From Hyphomicrobium sp. (GTDB lineage: Bacteria > Pseudomonadota > Alphaproteobacteria > Rhizobiales > Hyphomicrobiaceae), in NCBI GenBank assembly GCA_002928955.1, contig PERT01000001.1, forward strand, positions 1-64,000: DNA of 64,000 bases, given 5' to 3'. This document shows, piece by piece, positions 24,701 through 34,459 of the stretch. The notes beneath the pieces are model-generated. The model had not been told where the DNA came from, did not search any database, and was given only the letters and a program-made list of their open reading frames with translations. Every line of letters begins with the position of its first letter. Within the stretch, counting starts at the first letter, position 1. Made by a program: the position numbers and the translations under genes.

Positions 24701-26353
24701 ATGCCTGATGCGCACTGCCGCCAGATGTCCGATAAGTCTTCGTCGTCCACCACCGGCCTGCTTGTCCGCTTTCGGCACGACCAGCGCGGTGTTACCGCAC
24801 TGCTGTGGGCGGGAACATTCACCGGATTTCTGATGGCGGCGGCAGTGGCCGTCGACTACGGGCTCGCGGTTGCCGAGTCCCAACGCGAGCAGCTTGCGCT
24901 CGACGCGGCCACGCTGGCGGGCTCGGCGCAGATCAGTAGTCCCGAGCACGAGACCAAGGTGGTCGCAACGGTGGAGGCCTTCTACACCGCGAACCGCTCG
25001 GCTGTTGGCGGCAGCACTCTGAAGTCCACGAGCTACGATGCCGACAAAGGCGAGATCGAAGCGACGGCTGGTACCGCGCTGAAAACCAAGCTGCTCAAGA
25101 TCAAGGACTACGGCCAGAAAACCATCGACATTTCCACCCGCTCCAAAGTCGTGCGCGGGACAGGGACAGTTGAGATCGCCATGGTTCTCGACAATTCAGG
25201 CTCCATGGGCGGAAGCTCCGGCTCGGTCAACGGCACCTACATCGAGGATCTCAAGGTCGCCGCCAAGAATCTCTCGAGTGCGATGTTCACCGGCGCCGAG
25301 GGCACCGATCGGGTCAAGGTCGGGCTCGTGCCATTCGCCGCGTCCGTCAATATCGGCCCCGAGAACCGCGGCGCCTCTTGGATCGACAAGAGCGGCCAGT
25401 CGTCCATTCACTTCCAGAACTTTTCGGAGAACCGCAGCCGGTTTTCGCTTTTCGACGACATGAACGTCGCCTGGAAAGGCTGCGTCGAGACCCGGCCGGG
25501 CGGCTTGGATACCTCGGACGAGCCCGCGGTTCCTGGTGTCCCCGAAAGCCTGTTTGTGCCGATGTTCGCCCCCGATGAACCCGACGACAGCAACGCGTCG
25601 GCCGCTGGCCAGCCCAGCTATCCGAACAACTACATCTCCGACTTTGGCGGCAACTGTCCGGCCGGCGAGCAGGTCTGCACCAGGTTCAACAGGAAGAGAA
25701 ACTCCTGCACGGCCTACGCTCCCGCCCCCATCAGTGTCGCCGAGGCCCAATCGCGGACATGCAAGTATCTATCGGCAACGCCGACAGAGGACACCGGTCC
25801 CAACTCCGGTTGCACGACGGCGCCCGTCCTGCCGCTCAATTCAACCAAGCAGGACGTGCTCGACGCCATATCGGCCATGGGGGCCAGCGGCAACACCAAT
25901 ATCGGCGAGGGCGTCATGTGGGGATTGCGTGTCCTGTCCCCCGGCGAACCGTTCGCCGAGGGCCGTGAACCGGGGCAAGGCGACAACCGCAAATTCATGA
26001 TCGTGATGACAGACGGCGAGAACTTCCTGTCGTCGACGTCGAACCACAACAGGTCAGTATATGCCGCCCACGGCTATGCCAGCAGCGGCCGTCTCGGGAC
26101 AACCTATACGCAGGCGGGCTATGGCGAGGCGCTTAACGCCAAGCTCACGGCAGCGTGCGGTGCGGCCAAGCAGCAGGGGATCACCATTTTCACGGTGGCT
26201 TTCCGCCTAGAAAGCAATCCGACGACGCAAACCTTGCTCAAGGGATGTGCCACCACTCAAGATCAATTCTTTACGGCCGGCGACGGCGACGCGCTGCTGC
26301 AGTCTTTCCAGAACATTGGCCGGCAGATCTCGCAGCTAAGGATCGCGGAATAG
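24701..26353 (+). CDS. TadG-like pilus protein with vWA domain
   Basis: This 550-aa protein has AAAGGAG seven bases before ATG 24701. A TadE/TadG-type N-terminus (RFRHDQRGVTALLWAGTFTG and a membrane helix at about 35-55) is followed by the YGLAVAESQREQLALDAATLAGS segment usual for the family. A vWA domain starts at about residue 160 with an intact MIDAS (VLDNSGSMGG) and a second part with IVMTDGENF. An insert of about 150 residues contains several cysteines. It is likely a minor pilin-associated protein of the tad (Flp) apparatus. The secretin gene lies 401 bp downstream. Confidence 0.8.
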   Translation: MPDAHCRQMSDKSSSSTTGLLVRFRHDQRGVTALLWAGTFTGFLMAAAVAVDYGLAVAESQREQLALDAATLAGSAQISSPEHETKVVATVEAFYTANRSAVGGSTLKSTSYDADKGEIEATAGTALKTKLLKIKDYGQKTIDISTRSKVVRGTGTVEIAMVLDNSGSMGGSSGSVNGTYIEDLKVAAKNLSSAMFTGAEGTDRVKVGLVPFAASVNIGPENRGASWIDKSGQSSIHFQNFSENRSRFSLFDDMNVAWKGCVETRPGGLDTSDEPAVPGVPESLFVPMFAPDEPDDSNASAAGQPSYPNNYISDFGGNCPAGEQVCTRFNRKRNSCTAYAPAPISVAEAQSRTCKYLSATPTEDTGPNSGCTTAPVLPLNSTKQDVLDAISAMGASGNTNIGEGVMWGLRVLSPGEPFAEGREPGQGDNRKFMIVMTDGENFLSSTSNHNRSVYAAHGYASSGRLGTTYTQAGYGEALNAKLTAACGAAKQQGITIFTVAFRLESNPTTQTLLKGCATTQDQFFTAGDGDALLQSFQNIGRQISQLRIAE

Positions 26354-26754
26354 GCCCGGATAGATCAAGGCGCGGCCGACCTGGTGCCGCGCCAAGGTTT
26401 TCCCCAGTGCCGTGACCGCCCCCCGTGATCGGGAGGCGGCAGCCCACGCGTGCCAGACCTGCTGTAGCCAAGTCATTGAATTTCGGAATTTTTGTTTGCT
26501 GCCCGCCCTGGCCGACTGGGCCTTTTGAGCTGTTCCGCACGGCACCGAACCTGTGGGCAACCTGTGGGCGCTTGCTGTTTGTGTCACGGTGAACCTGACG
26601 CCGCGCTGGAAACACGCCCCGAAACCCGCGATTGTGCCGCGATCGCAGTTTGTGCGCGTCGCCGAAACCAACGTGCACGGTGCCCGCTTGTCATCGCGTT
26701 CGAGGCGCCCTTGCCGGTCCAGTCCGGGCCAGTCAAATCCAGGGTTCCAGTATC
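26354..26754. other. intergenic region with 2 x 11-bp tandem repeat
   Basis: These 401 bp separate the tadG-like gene and cpaC. The sequence AACCTGTGGGC occurs twice in perfect tandem (26548-26569). The cpaC promoter should lie here. No gene is supported, although the cpaC frame stays open upstream. Confidence 0.45.
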
Positions 26755-28272
26755 ATGTGGACGCAGAAAGGTCGCGCATCGGCGCATCTTGGTTTACTCG
26801 CAGTACTCGCGGTTCTTGTCGGACTTCCGGCGAACCCGGTTGAGGCACAAGTCAGGCGCGAGGCCGCGGCATCCGATTTCGACCCAACCCACAAGTCGGT
26901 CCTCAAGATCCCTGGCGGCAGCGCGCTGCCAGCGACCCGCAAGGTGACGCTGGGTGCCGACAAATCGATGATCGTCGAGGTTCCTGTCGAACTGCAGAAT
27001 GTGCTGGTATCGAACCCAGAGGTGATCGACGCCGTCGTGCAGACCTCGCGGCAGGTCTACATCCTGGCCAAGGCGACGGGCGAGGCTAACGCCTTCTTTG
27101 TCGGTCCCGATGGCCAAAAGGTGCTGTTCCTCGAAGTGACGGTCGCCCGCGATCTCGGTGCCCTTCGCGATACCATTGCGCGGCTGTTGCCGGGGTCCAA
27201 GGTTGAAGCAGAGATGATGGGCGAGAACATCATCCTTTCGGGCTCGGTCATCACGCCCATCGATGCGTCCCGCGCAGGCGAGCTGGCGCAGCGGTTCGTC
27301 AAAGGTACGAACAACGTGGTCAACATGTTGAACACGGCCAGCAAGGAACAGGTGCTGCTGAAGGTTCAGGTCGCCGAAATGCAGCGTGATGGGCTGCGCC
27401 GCATCGGTGTGGACATTCCGAGGGCCGTTTTCAGCGCGGGCGACTTCACTTTCGCGCAGGTCGTCCGCAACGCCTTTCCCGTTACCAGCGGCCTGGTTCC
27501 ATCCGCCACCGCGGCAGCCACGGCGACGGGCGTACCCCTCGTCACGGCCGGTTCGGCCTTCCAGCCTGGATTTAGTAATGGCAATCAAAGCGTCAGCGCG
27601 TTGATCCAGTCGCTCGAGCGGAGCGGCGTCATCCGTACTCTGGCCGAGCCCAACCTGACCGCGATCTCAGGCGAAACGGCGAAATTCCTGGCGGGCGGTG
27701 AGTTTCCGGTTCCGATTGCGCAGCAGAACAACACCATCACGGTCGATTGGAAGCCGTTCGGGGTCAACATCTCGTTCAAGCCGGTCGTGCTGTCGGAGGG
27801 CAAGATCAGCCTGACCATTTCCGCCGAGGTCAGCGAGCTGTCGTCCGATGGCGCCATCACCATCGGCAGCATTTCCCTGCCGGGTCTCAAGGTGCGCCGA
27901 GCCGAGACCACACTCGAGATCCCGTCGGGCGGCACGCTGGCCATGGCCGGGCTGCTTTCGGATTCAACGAGGCAGAACGTGGAGGGTGTTCCTGGACTGA
28001 AGTCGCTGCCCATTCTGGGGGCACTGTTCCGCTCAAACGATTACCAGAAGAACGAGACCGAGTTGGTCATTCTTGTGACGCCTTACATCGCCTCGCACGC
28101 GGCCAAACGGGATCTCGCCAAGCCCGACGACGGCTACTTGCCGTCGAGCGAGTTGAAAGAGCTATTCTTCGGCCACATCAACCGCGTCTACGGCCACGGA
28201 ACACCGGCCGACCGGACCCGCTATCAGGGCGATTACGGCTTCATCGTCGACTATCCGGGAGTGAAAGGATGA
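26755..28272 (+). CDS. cpaC: tad pilus outer-membrane secretin CpaC/RcpA
   Basis: This protein is 505 aa from ATG 26755; the frame is open further upstream, but a signal peptide (MWTQKGRASAHLGLLAVLAV, cleavage near VEAQ) fixes the start. The N-terminal secretin domain (VPVELQNVLVSNPEVIDAVV) is followed by a BON-like middle. The C-terminal secretin core has LAEPNLTAISGETAKFLAGGEFPVPI and ETELVILVTPYI. It should form the outer-membrane pore for Flp/Tad pili. It overlaps cpaD as ATGA. It is the only recognisable outer-membrane channel protein in the window. Confidence 0.92.
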   Translation: MWTQKGRASAHLGLLAVLAVLVGLPANPVEAQVRREAAASDFDPTHKSVLKIPGGSALPATRKVTLGADKSMIVEVPVELQNVLVSNPEVIDAVVQTSRQVYILAKATGEANAFFVGPDGQKVLFLEVTVARDLGALRDTIARLLPGSKVEAEMMGENIILSGSVITPIDASRAGELAQRFVKGTNNVVNMLNTASKEQVLLKVQVAEMQRDGLRRIGVDIPRAVFSAGDFTFAQVVRNAFPVTSGLVPSATAAATATGVPLVTAGSAFQPGFSNGNQSVSALIQSLERSGVIRTLAEPNLTAISGETAKFLAGGEFPVPIAQQNNTITVDWKPFGVNISFKPVVLSEGKISLTISAEVSELSSDGAITIGSISLPGLKVRRAETTLEIPSGGTLAMAGLLSDSTRQNVEGVPGLKSLPILGALFRSNDYQKNETELVILVTPYIASHAAKRDLAKPDDGYLPSSELKELFFGHINRVYGHGTPADRTRYQGDYGFIVDYPGVKG

Positions 28273-29066
28273 CCGCGCGCCGCACCATGAGCAGTAAAAT
28301 GACCGTTGCCCGGCAATCCAAGGTTCGCAGCGCCCACCTAATCGGCCCCATGTCCCGGCGACTGGGTCCTGCGGCCATAGCCCTCCTCGTTCTTGGACTT
28401 AGTGGGTGCCGCGATCACTGGGGGCTCGACAATCAGACAGCGGCCCTTCTCGGCGATCCGGAGAAGCGGCATCCGATCACTTTCTCGTCTCGCACCGAGG
28501 CGCTCTACGTCGAGCTGGTGCCCGACGGCGGCGGGCTCTCGAACAATCAGCAGATTGACATCATCCGCTTCGTCGACCGTTTCAAGGTCGAAGGTACGGG
28601 CCGCTTGATGGTTGCCGCTCCCGGCTCCCCGCGGGGGGCTCTTTCGGCGTCGCGCTCGGTGCGGCAGGTCGAGGAGATCGTGCGCGGGGCGGGACTGCCG
28701 CCCGAATCCGTGGCGAACGCGCGCGCGCCGGCGGATACGCGCTATGGGCCGGCGATCCGGCTAGCCTACGAGCGGCCGGTAGCGGTTGCACCGCAATGCG
28801 GCGACTGGTCGGAAGACCTCGGGCCAAACCGGGAGCGGCTGCCGCATACCAATTTTGGCTGCGCGACGCAGCGCAATCTGGCGATGTCGGTCGTCACCTC
28901 ACGTGATCTGCAAGTCCCGCAGGAAGATGGCGATAGGGCGGGCGAACGGCGAACCGCCGTTTGGACCAAGTTCACCGGCCTGTCATCGGGCGGCGGCGGG
29001 TCAGCCGCACCGGGCGTCGCGGTTCCGCCAGGGGTTGGGGCTGCACCTGGGGCCGCTGCGCCCTGA
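28269..29066 (+). CDS. cpaD: tad pilus lipoprotein CpaD
   Basis: This 265-aa CpaD-family lipoprotein starts at ATG 28269, overlapping the cpaC stop. Its long signal peptide ends in the lipobox LSGC (LLVLGLSGCRDHW). A CpaD core follows, with PITFSSRTEALYVELV, a repeated-turn segment and CATQRNLAMSV near the end. The C-terminal tail is Gly/Pro/Ala-rich. It partners the secretin at the outer membrane. The tad motor genes (cpaE, cpaF, tadB, tadC) and cpaA/cpaB do not follow; a CDF transporter gene does. Confidence 0.88.
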   Translation: MTARRTMSSKMTVARQSKVRSAHLIGPMSRRLGPAAIALLVLGLSGCRDHWGLDNQTAALLGDPEKRHPITFSSRTEALYVELVPDGGGLSNNQQIDIIRFVDRFKVEGTGRLMVAAPGSPRGALSASRSVRQVEEIVRGAGLPPESVANARAPADTRYGPAIRLAYERPVAVAPQCGDWSEDLGPNRERLPHTNFGCATQRNLAMSVVTSRDLQVPQEDGDRAGERRTAVWTKFTGLSSGGGGSAAPGVAVPPGVGAAPGAAAP

Positions 29067-29179
29067 ATACTTTTTGCTTGCGGGTTCAGCCGCTCTCGCT
29101 CATCGCTGCTGAACGTCGGCATTGCGGTTACCCCCCGCCCGGCCGTCGTTATTGTCCGCGGCTGCAGTGGAGGCAAGGT

Positions 29180-29839
29180 GTGGTCGAGAGTGCTCATCGC
29201 GACAGGCTGGTATTGCGAAGGGTAGTCTTCTGGGTCGCTGTCCTGAACCTTGGTTATTTCTTCGTCGAGTACGCTGCTGCGAGCCTCATTTCGTCGGTTG
29301 CGCTGTTTGCCGACAGCATCGACTTTCTGGAAGATGCCACGATCAACTTTCTCATTGTCGTTGCCGCGGGCTGGAGTGCCGCCCGGCGGAGGATTGTCGG
29401 GTTCCTGCTCGCACTGATCCTGCTATTGCCGGGATTGGCGGCGGCATGGACCGCATGGTCGAAGTTTGGCTCTCCCGTGGTGCCAGAGCCCGTCACTCTG
29501 ACCCTCGCGGCCTGTGGTGCGCTGGCTGTCAACATCACGTGCACCATGATGCTGGCGCGGGTGCGGCAGCATGGCGGCAGCCTGTCCTCAGCGGCCTATC
29601 TTTCGGCACGCAACGACGTGCTGGCAAACATCGCGATCATCGGAGCCGGTCTGATGACGTTCGCCACGCACTCCCATTGGCCGGACCTGATCGTGGGGAT
29701 TGGCATCGCCGTGATGAACGCCGGTGCGGCCTATGAGGTTTATGAAGCTGCCGAGCGCGAAGCGGACGACTTGATTTCCGGCCCCGGCGTCACGCCCGAG
29801 ACGGCTCCGGAAGGCCCGCAAAAGCGTGCACGACCATGA
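29180..29839 (+). CDS. CDF-family cation transporter (transmembrane part only)
   Basis: This 219-aa protein starts at GTG 29180 with GGAGG six bases upstream. It resembles the membrane domain of cation diffusion facilitators: ASLISSVALFADSIDFLEDATINF contains the S-x-x-x-x-D-x-x-D-like metal site, and a later helix has ARNDVLANIAIIGAG. About six helices are visible. The cytoplasmic C-terminal domain of full CDF proteins is absent; only a short acidic tail follows. It overlaps the next gene as ATGA. Probable Zn/Co/Cd or other divalent metal export; ion unknown. Confidence 0.72.
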   Translation: MVESAHRDRLVLRRVVFWVAVLNLGYFFVEYAAASLISSVALFADSIDFLEDATINFLIVVAAGWSAARRRIVGFLLALILLLPGLAAAWTAWSKFGSPVVPEPVTLTLAACGALAVNITCTMMLARVRQHGGSLSSAAYLSARNDVLANIAIIGAGLMTFATHSHWPDLIVGIGIAVMNAGAAYEVYEAAEREADDLISGPGVTPETAPEGPQKRARP

Positions 29840-30831
29840 CCCGCAACGCCGCCGCAGATCACGGTGACCACGAACGGCCCGCCGCTGCGACCGCTGACGA
29901 ATGCCCCGTCGCGCCTGCCTTCGGCGTCTACGGTGTGCCACTGCCCGCACTGGTGGACGTTCCCGCGCGTGCGGCGCAGTACTCACCGCTGGTCGCAGGG
30001 GCGTTGGCGCTCGAAGATGCGCCGGCATCGGCACTCGGCGGTTTTGTCTTGCTTGCACCGCCCTCAACTCTCGAACGCCGCTGCGTCATCGCCCTCGCAC
30101 TGCGGGCAGTGAAGCCCGGTTCGCCGTTCACGGTCCTGGCGCTGAAAGACAAGGGTGGGGCCCGCATCGGGCGTGAGCTCGAAGCCTTCGGTGCGGAGGT
30201 ATGCGACAATGCGCGGCGGCACCACCGCATCTGCACCATGCTTCGGCCAGCCACTGCCACGGGGCTCGATGAGGCGATCGCCGAGGGACGCTTGCGCTTC
30301 GTCGACGCTATCGGGCTCTGGTCGCAACCCGGCGTGTTCAGCTGGGACCGGGTTGATCCAGGCACGGCGCTGCTGGCTTCTATTCTGGCTGCGCAACTGC
30401 CTCTTGCTGGCCGCGTCGCCGACCTCGGCTGTGGCATCGGCACACTCGCGCGTGCGGCGCTGGCCGCATCAACCGCAATATCCGAACTGACGCTGATCGA
30501 CCGCGACCGGAGAGCGATTGCCGCCGCGCGTTTGAATGTTCCGGACGCACGCGCGCGCTTCACATGGACTGATGTGCGAGCACACGCGGTCGGGCTCGCC
30601 GATCTCGATGCCGTAGTCATGAACCCGCCATTCCATGACGGTGGCGCAGAAGACCGCGCGCTTGGCCAGGATTTCGTGCGCATTGCGGCACGCATGTTGC
30701 GGCGCGGCGGCCGTTGCGTTCTGGTCGCCAACCGCCACCTGCCCTATGAGGACATTCTGGCAACTTCGTTCAGAAGCGTGACGCTGCGGGCCGACAGCGC
30801 CGGATACAAAGTCTATGAGGCCGTCAAGTGA
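29836..30831 (+). CDS. RsmC-like rRNA guanine-N2 methyltransferase
   Basis: This 331-aa class I SAM-dependent methyltransferase has a less conserved N-terminal half and a C-terminal Rossmann domain. The SAM site VADLGCGIGTLARAAL and the N6/N2-type catalytic motif MNPPFHDGG are clear. Architecture matches RsmC/RlmG (16S m2G1207 or 23S m2G1835). Overlaps of 4 bp with the CDF gene upstream and the pseudouridine synthase gene downstream suggest one translationally coupled unit. RNA target inferred from family. Confidence 0.8.
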   Translation: MTRNAAADHGDHERPAAATADECPVAPAFGVYGVPLPALVDVPARAAQYSPLVAGALALEDAPASALGGFVLLAPPSTLERRCVIALALRAVKPGSPFTVLALKDKGGARIGRELEAFGAEVCDNARRHHRICTMLRPATATGLDEAIAEGRLRFVDAIGLWSQPGVFSWDRVDPGTALLASILAAQLPLAGRVADLGCGIGTLARAALAASTAISELTLIDRDRRAIAAARLNVPDARARFTWTDVRAHAVGLADLDAVVMNPPFHDGGAEDRALGQDFVRIAARMLRRGGRCVLVANRHLPYEDILATSFRSVTLRADSAGYKVYEAVK

Positions 30832-31595
30832 CTGAACCATCGCCTGAGCCGGGGCGGCACCTGCGCCTCGACCGCTTACTCGCCAACATGGGCTACGGTT
30901 CGCGCCGCGAGATCCAGAAACTCGTGCGCGCAGGCCGCATCCTGCTCGACGGCGCGCGGCCCGCGGCCGCAGATCAGCGCGTGGCGGTTACGCCCGACCT
31001 CTCATCCCGCATGACCGTCGACGGCCGCCCGCTCGATCCGCCCCCGGGTGTCGCGCTGATGCTGAACAAGCCGCTCGGCGTCACTTGTTCGCACAAGGAA
31101 AGCGGTCCGCTGGTCTATGGTTTGTTGCCACCCAGATGGCGAGGCCGTGATCCGATGATTTCGACCGTCGGCCGGCTCGACAAGGAAACGTCGGGATTGC
31201 TGCTGATGACCGACGACGGCGAGCTGCTGCACCGGATCATTTCGCCGCGGCGGCAGATCGCGAAGCGCTACCGGGTGTCACTCGAACGGGCGCTTGCCGG
31301 CAACGTGGCGGAGGTCTTCGCCAGCGGCACGCTGATGCTCGAGAGCGAAGACAAGCCGTTGAACCCCGCCCTCCTTGAGCCAATCGGAGAACGTGAGGCG
31401 TTTCTTACCATCACTGAAGGCCGCTACCATCAGGTGCGCCGTATGTTCGCGGCGACCGGCAATCATGTGACAGCACTGCATCGCGATCGGATCGGATCTC
31501 TCGAATTGCCCGCCGATCTCGAAGCGGGTCGCTACCGCGTCTTGACCGAGGCCGAGATCGGCGCCGTTATCGGGGCAGCCGGCGCCCCCTGGTAG
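30828..31595 (+). CDS. rsuA: 16S rRNA pseudouridine synthase RsuA-like
   Basis: This 255-aa protein starts at GTG 30828, overlapping the previous stop as GTGA. An S4 RNA-binding domain lies at about residues 12-60 (LRLDRLLANMGYGSRREIQKLVRAG). The catalytic domain has GRLDKETSGLLLMTDDG with the catalytic Asp, and YHQVRRMFAATGNHVTALHR. This is the RsuA/RluB/E/F family; RsuA (U516 of 16S) is the best guess from length and the SPRRQIAKRYRV segment. Confidence 0.87.
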   Translation: MTEPSPEPGRHLRLDRLLANMGYGSRREIQKLVRAGRILLDGARPAAADQRVAVTPDLSSRMTVDGRPLDPPPGVALMLNKPLGVTCSHKESGPLVYGLLPPRWRGRDPMISTVGRLDKETSGLLLMTDDGELLHRIISPRRQIAKRYRVSLERALAGNVAEVFASGTLMLESEDKPLNPALLEPIGEREAFLTITEGRYHQVRRMFAATGNHVTALHRDRIGSLELPADLEAGRYRVLTEAEIGAVIGAAGAPW

Positions 31596-31648
31596 CCGGT
31601 TTGTCGACGCACTGCGTGGTGTCGCTGCCTTCATCACGCCGACCGGCA

Positions 31649-32518
31649 TCAGTTTTTCCTGTCGGCAGCCGCCAGTGCTGGCTGATCCGGTACCGGATCG
31701 GCGCGGGAGACTTTGACCCGTTCTCCACCTACGGACAGACTTTCGAGATAGCTGACGTTGACGCGGACCTTGTCGGGCGTCAGCACGGCTTCGCTGACCT
31801 TTTTCGCTTCGCCGACGTTGCCGCTGAGCCCGAGAAGCAGCGCGAGGTTCTGCTGTGCCTTGGGCTCCACGCCCCTGGTCTTGGTGACCCGTTTCAACAG
31901 CCGCTCGGCTTCGTCGTGCTTGCCGTCGAGCGCATAGGACAGCGCCAGATTATTCAATACCGACGGATGATCGGGGGCTATTTCCAGCGCCTTGGCGAAC
32001 TGCAGTTGCGCTTCCGATTGCTTGCCCTGAGCCGCAAGTGCAGATCCGAGCCCGGAATGCAGCCGCCAGTCGGCATCTGCCGGATCGAACGCCTTGCGCA
32101 ACAGCGCCTCGGCCTGCTGTACCTTCCCGGCATCGAGCGACACCAAACCGCGCTCTTTCATCAACGCCTTGTCCTTGGGTTCTTTCTCGGCGGCCGAATC
32201 AAGCACGGCAAGCGCCTTGAGCTTGTCGCCGGCCAGTCGTAGCTTCCGCGCGTCGTCGATCGCCTGGGTGACGGAAGGCTTCGGCGGCGCAACGCTTCGC
32301 TTCTGAGGCGTCGCCGAGTGCGTTGCGTCCGATCCGGTGACGGGCGCCAAGGCCCCGGTTTCGACCGTCGGCGGCGAACCTGGCAGCGCGCCTATGTTTA
32401 GGGTTGATTGCGCGCAGCCTGCCAAGGCCAAGGACGTGACCGCGAACAGAACCGGGGGGCTGCACCAAGCGTTGGGGCGCTTTTCGAAATTTGATCGTCC
32501 GAATATGTCAAGCGACAT
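31649..32518 (-). CDS. tadD: TadD-like TPR pilotin lipoprotein
   Basis: This 289-aa protein has AGGAG six bases before ATG 32518. The signal peptide ends in the lipobox LAGC (LALAGCAQS). About four TPR units occupy residues 85-240 (for example DWRLHSGLGSALAAQGKQSEAQLQFAKAL). This fits TadD, the pilot lipoprotein for the Tad secretin, and cpaC/cpaD lie 2.5 kb away on the opposite strand. It is convergent with rsuA (53 bp between ends). Confidence 0.82.
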   Translation of the reverse strand: MSLDIFGRSNFEKRPNAWCSPPVLFAVTSLALAGCAQSTLNIGALPGSPPTVETGALAPVTGSDATHSATPQKRSVAPPKPSVTQAIDDARKLRLAGDKLKALAVLDSAAEKEPKDKALMKERGLVSLDAGKVQQAEALLRKAFDPADADWRLHSGLGSALAAQGKQSEAQLQFAKALEIAPDHPSVLNNLALSYALDGKHDEAERLLKRVTKTRGVEPKAQQNLALLLGLSGNVGEAKKVSEAVLTPDKVRVNVSYLESLSVGGERVKVSRADPVPDQPALAAADRKN

Positions 32519-32921
32519 GTCATACTCCTCTTCGAAAGGCCCGACGGCAGCTGGATCGTGGTCAGGATTAGGATCTGGCCGGGCGGATACGGCCCATGGG
32601 CGCCGAGCACCGAACGCGCGACGGCTGCGAATGCGGGCGTATCGACCTATTCAGATTCGCCGAATGCAAGAGAGGGCGTGGGGAGGATGTCCCCGTTATC
32701 CCCAGCACGGGCATTTGCCCCGAAATTTGGGGCCAGGGGATGTTCAGTAGGTCAAGACGCACGCTCTCACCGGGTACAGCTTGGCGTCATACTTTCGCGA
32801 TGCTTCGCCATCGTTGACCGACCAGGGATCCGGCATGCTAAGGTTAGGCGTTCTGTTCGAGACGTTTGGCCGCGTTGATTGTCCGCGTGCGTGTTCCATG
32901 AGCCAAAAGGCCGGCAACCTG

Positions 32922-33702
32922 ATGACAGCTACAGACGCGATCATCGAAACCCAGGGCCTCGGCAAGAGTTTCAAGGGCTTCTGGGCGGTCAAGAATGTTG
33001 ATCTCCGGGTACGGCGCGGTACGGTTCATGCGCTCATTGGCCCCAACGGCGCCGGCAAGACGACCTGCTTCAATCTGATCACAAAATTTCTCGTGCCGAG
33101 CGAAGGCACGATCCGCTTCAATGGCCGTGACATCACCGCATTAAAGCCGGCTGACGTTGCCCGGCTGGGTCTCGTCCGCAGCTTCCAGATTTCGGCGACC
33201 TTCCCCCACCTGACGGTGATGGAGAATGTGCGCGTCGCACTCCAGCGGCCGCTTGGCACGTCGTTCCAGTTCTGGCGGTCGGAATCGTCGCTCGACGGTT
33301 TGAACGACCGGGCCATGGCGCTCTTGGCCGACGTCGGGCTTGAGACCTACTCGGAGCTGCCGGCCGTGGGGCTGTCCTATGGCCGAAAACGCGCGCTCGA
33401 GATCGCGACCACGCTGGCGCTGGAGCCCGAGATGCTGCTGCTCGACGAGCCGATGGCGGGCATGGGGCGAGAGGACATCGCCAGGGTCTCGCAACTTATC
33501 AAGCGCGTGGCCAAGAACCGGACCGTGCTCATGGTCGAGCACAATCTCAACGTCGTCGCTGATTTGTCCGACACGATTACCGTATTGGCCCGCGGCGAAA
33601 TTCTGGCCGAGGGCGATTACGCGACGGTCTCACGTAATCCGCAGGTGGTCGAAGCCTACATGGGCACGGGCGCCGGCACCCCAGCCGGAGCGAGCGCCGC
33701 CG

Positions 33703-33710
<8 letters not shown>
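32922..33710 (+). CDS. livG: ABC importer ATPase LivG-type
   Basis: This 262-aa ATP-binding subunit of a branched-chain amino acid/amide-type importer has Walker A GPNGAGKTT, signature LSYGRKRALEIA, Walker B LLLDEPMAGMG and the H-loop MVEHN. The LivG-type C-terminal extension is present. ATG 32922 (MTATDAIIE) is chosen from alignment with the family; ATG 32898 is in frame and possible, and neither has a strong ribosome site. It overlaps livF by 8 bp. First gene of a five-gene importer operon. Confidence 0.9.
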
Positions 33711-34434
<724 letters not shown>

Positions 34435-34459
34435 TCAAAAAAACCACTGGAGGAAAGCA

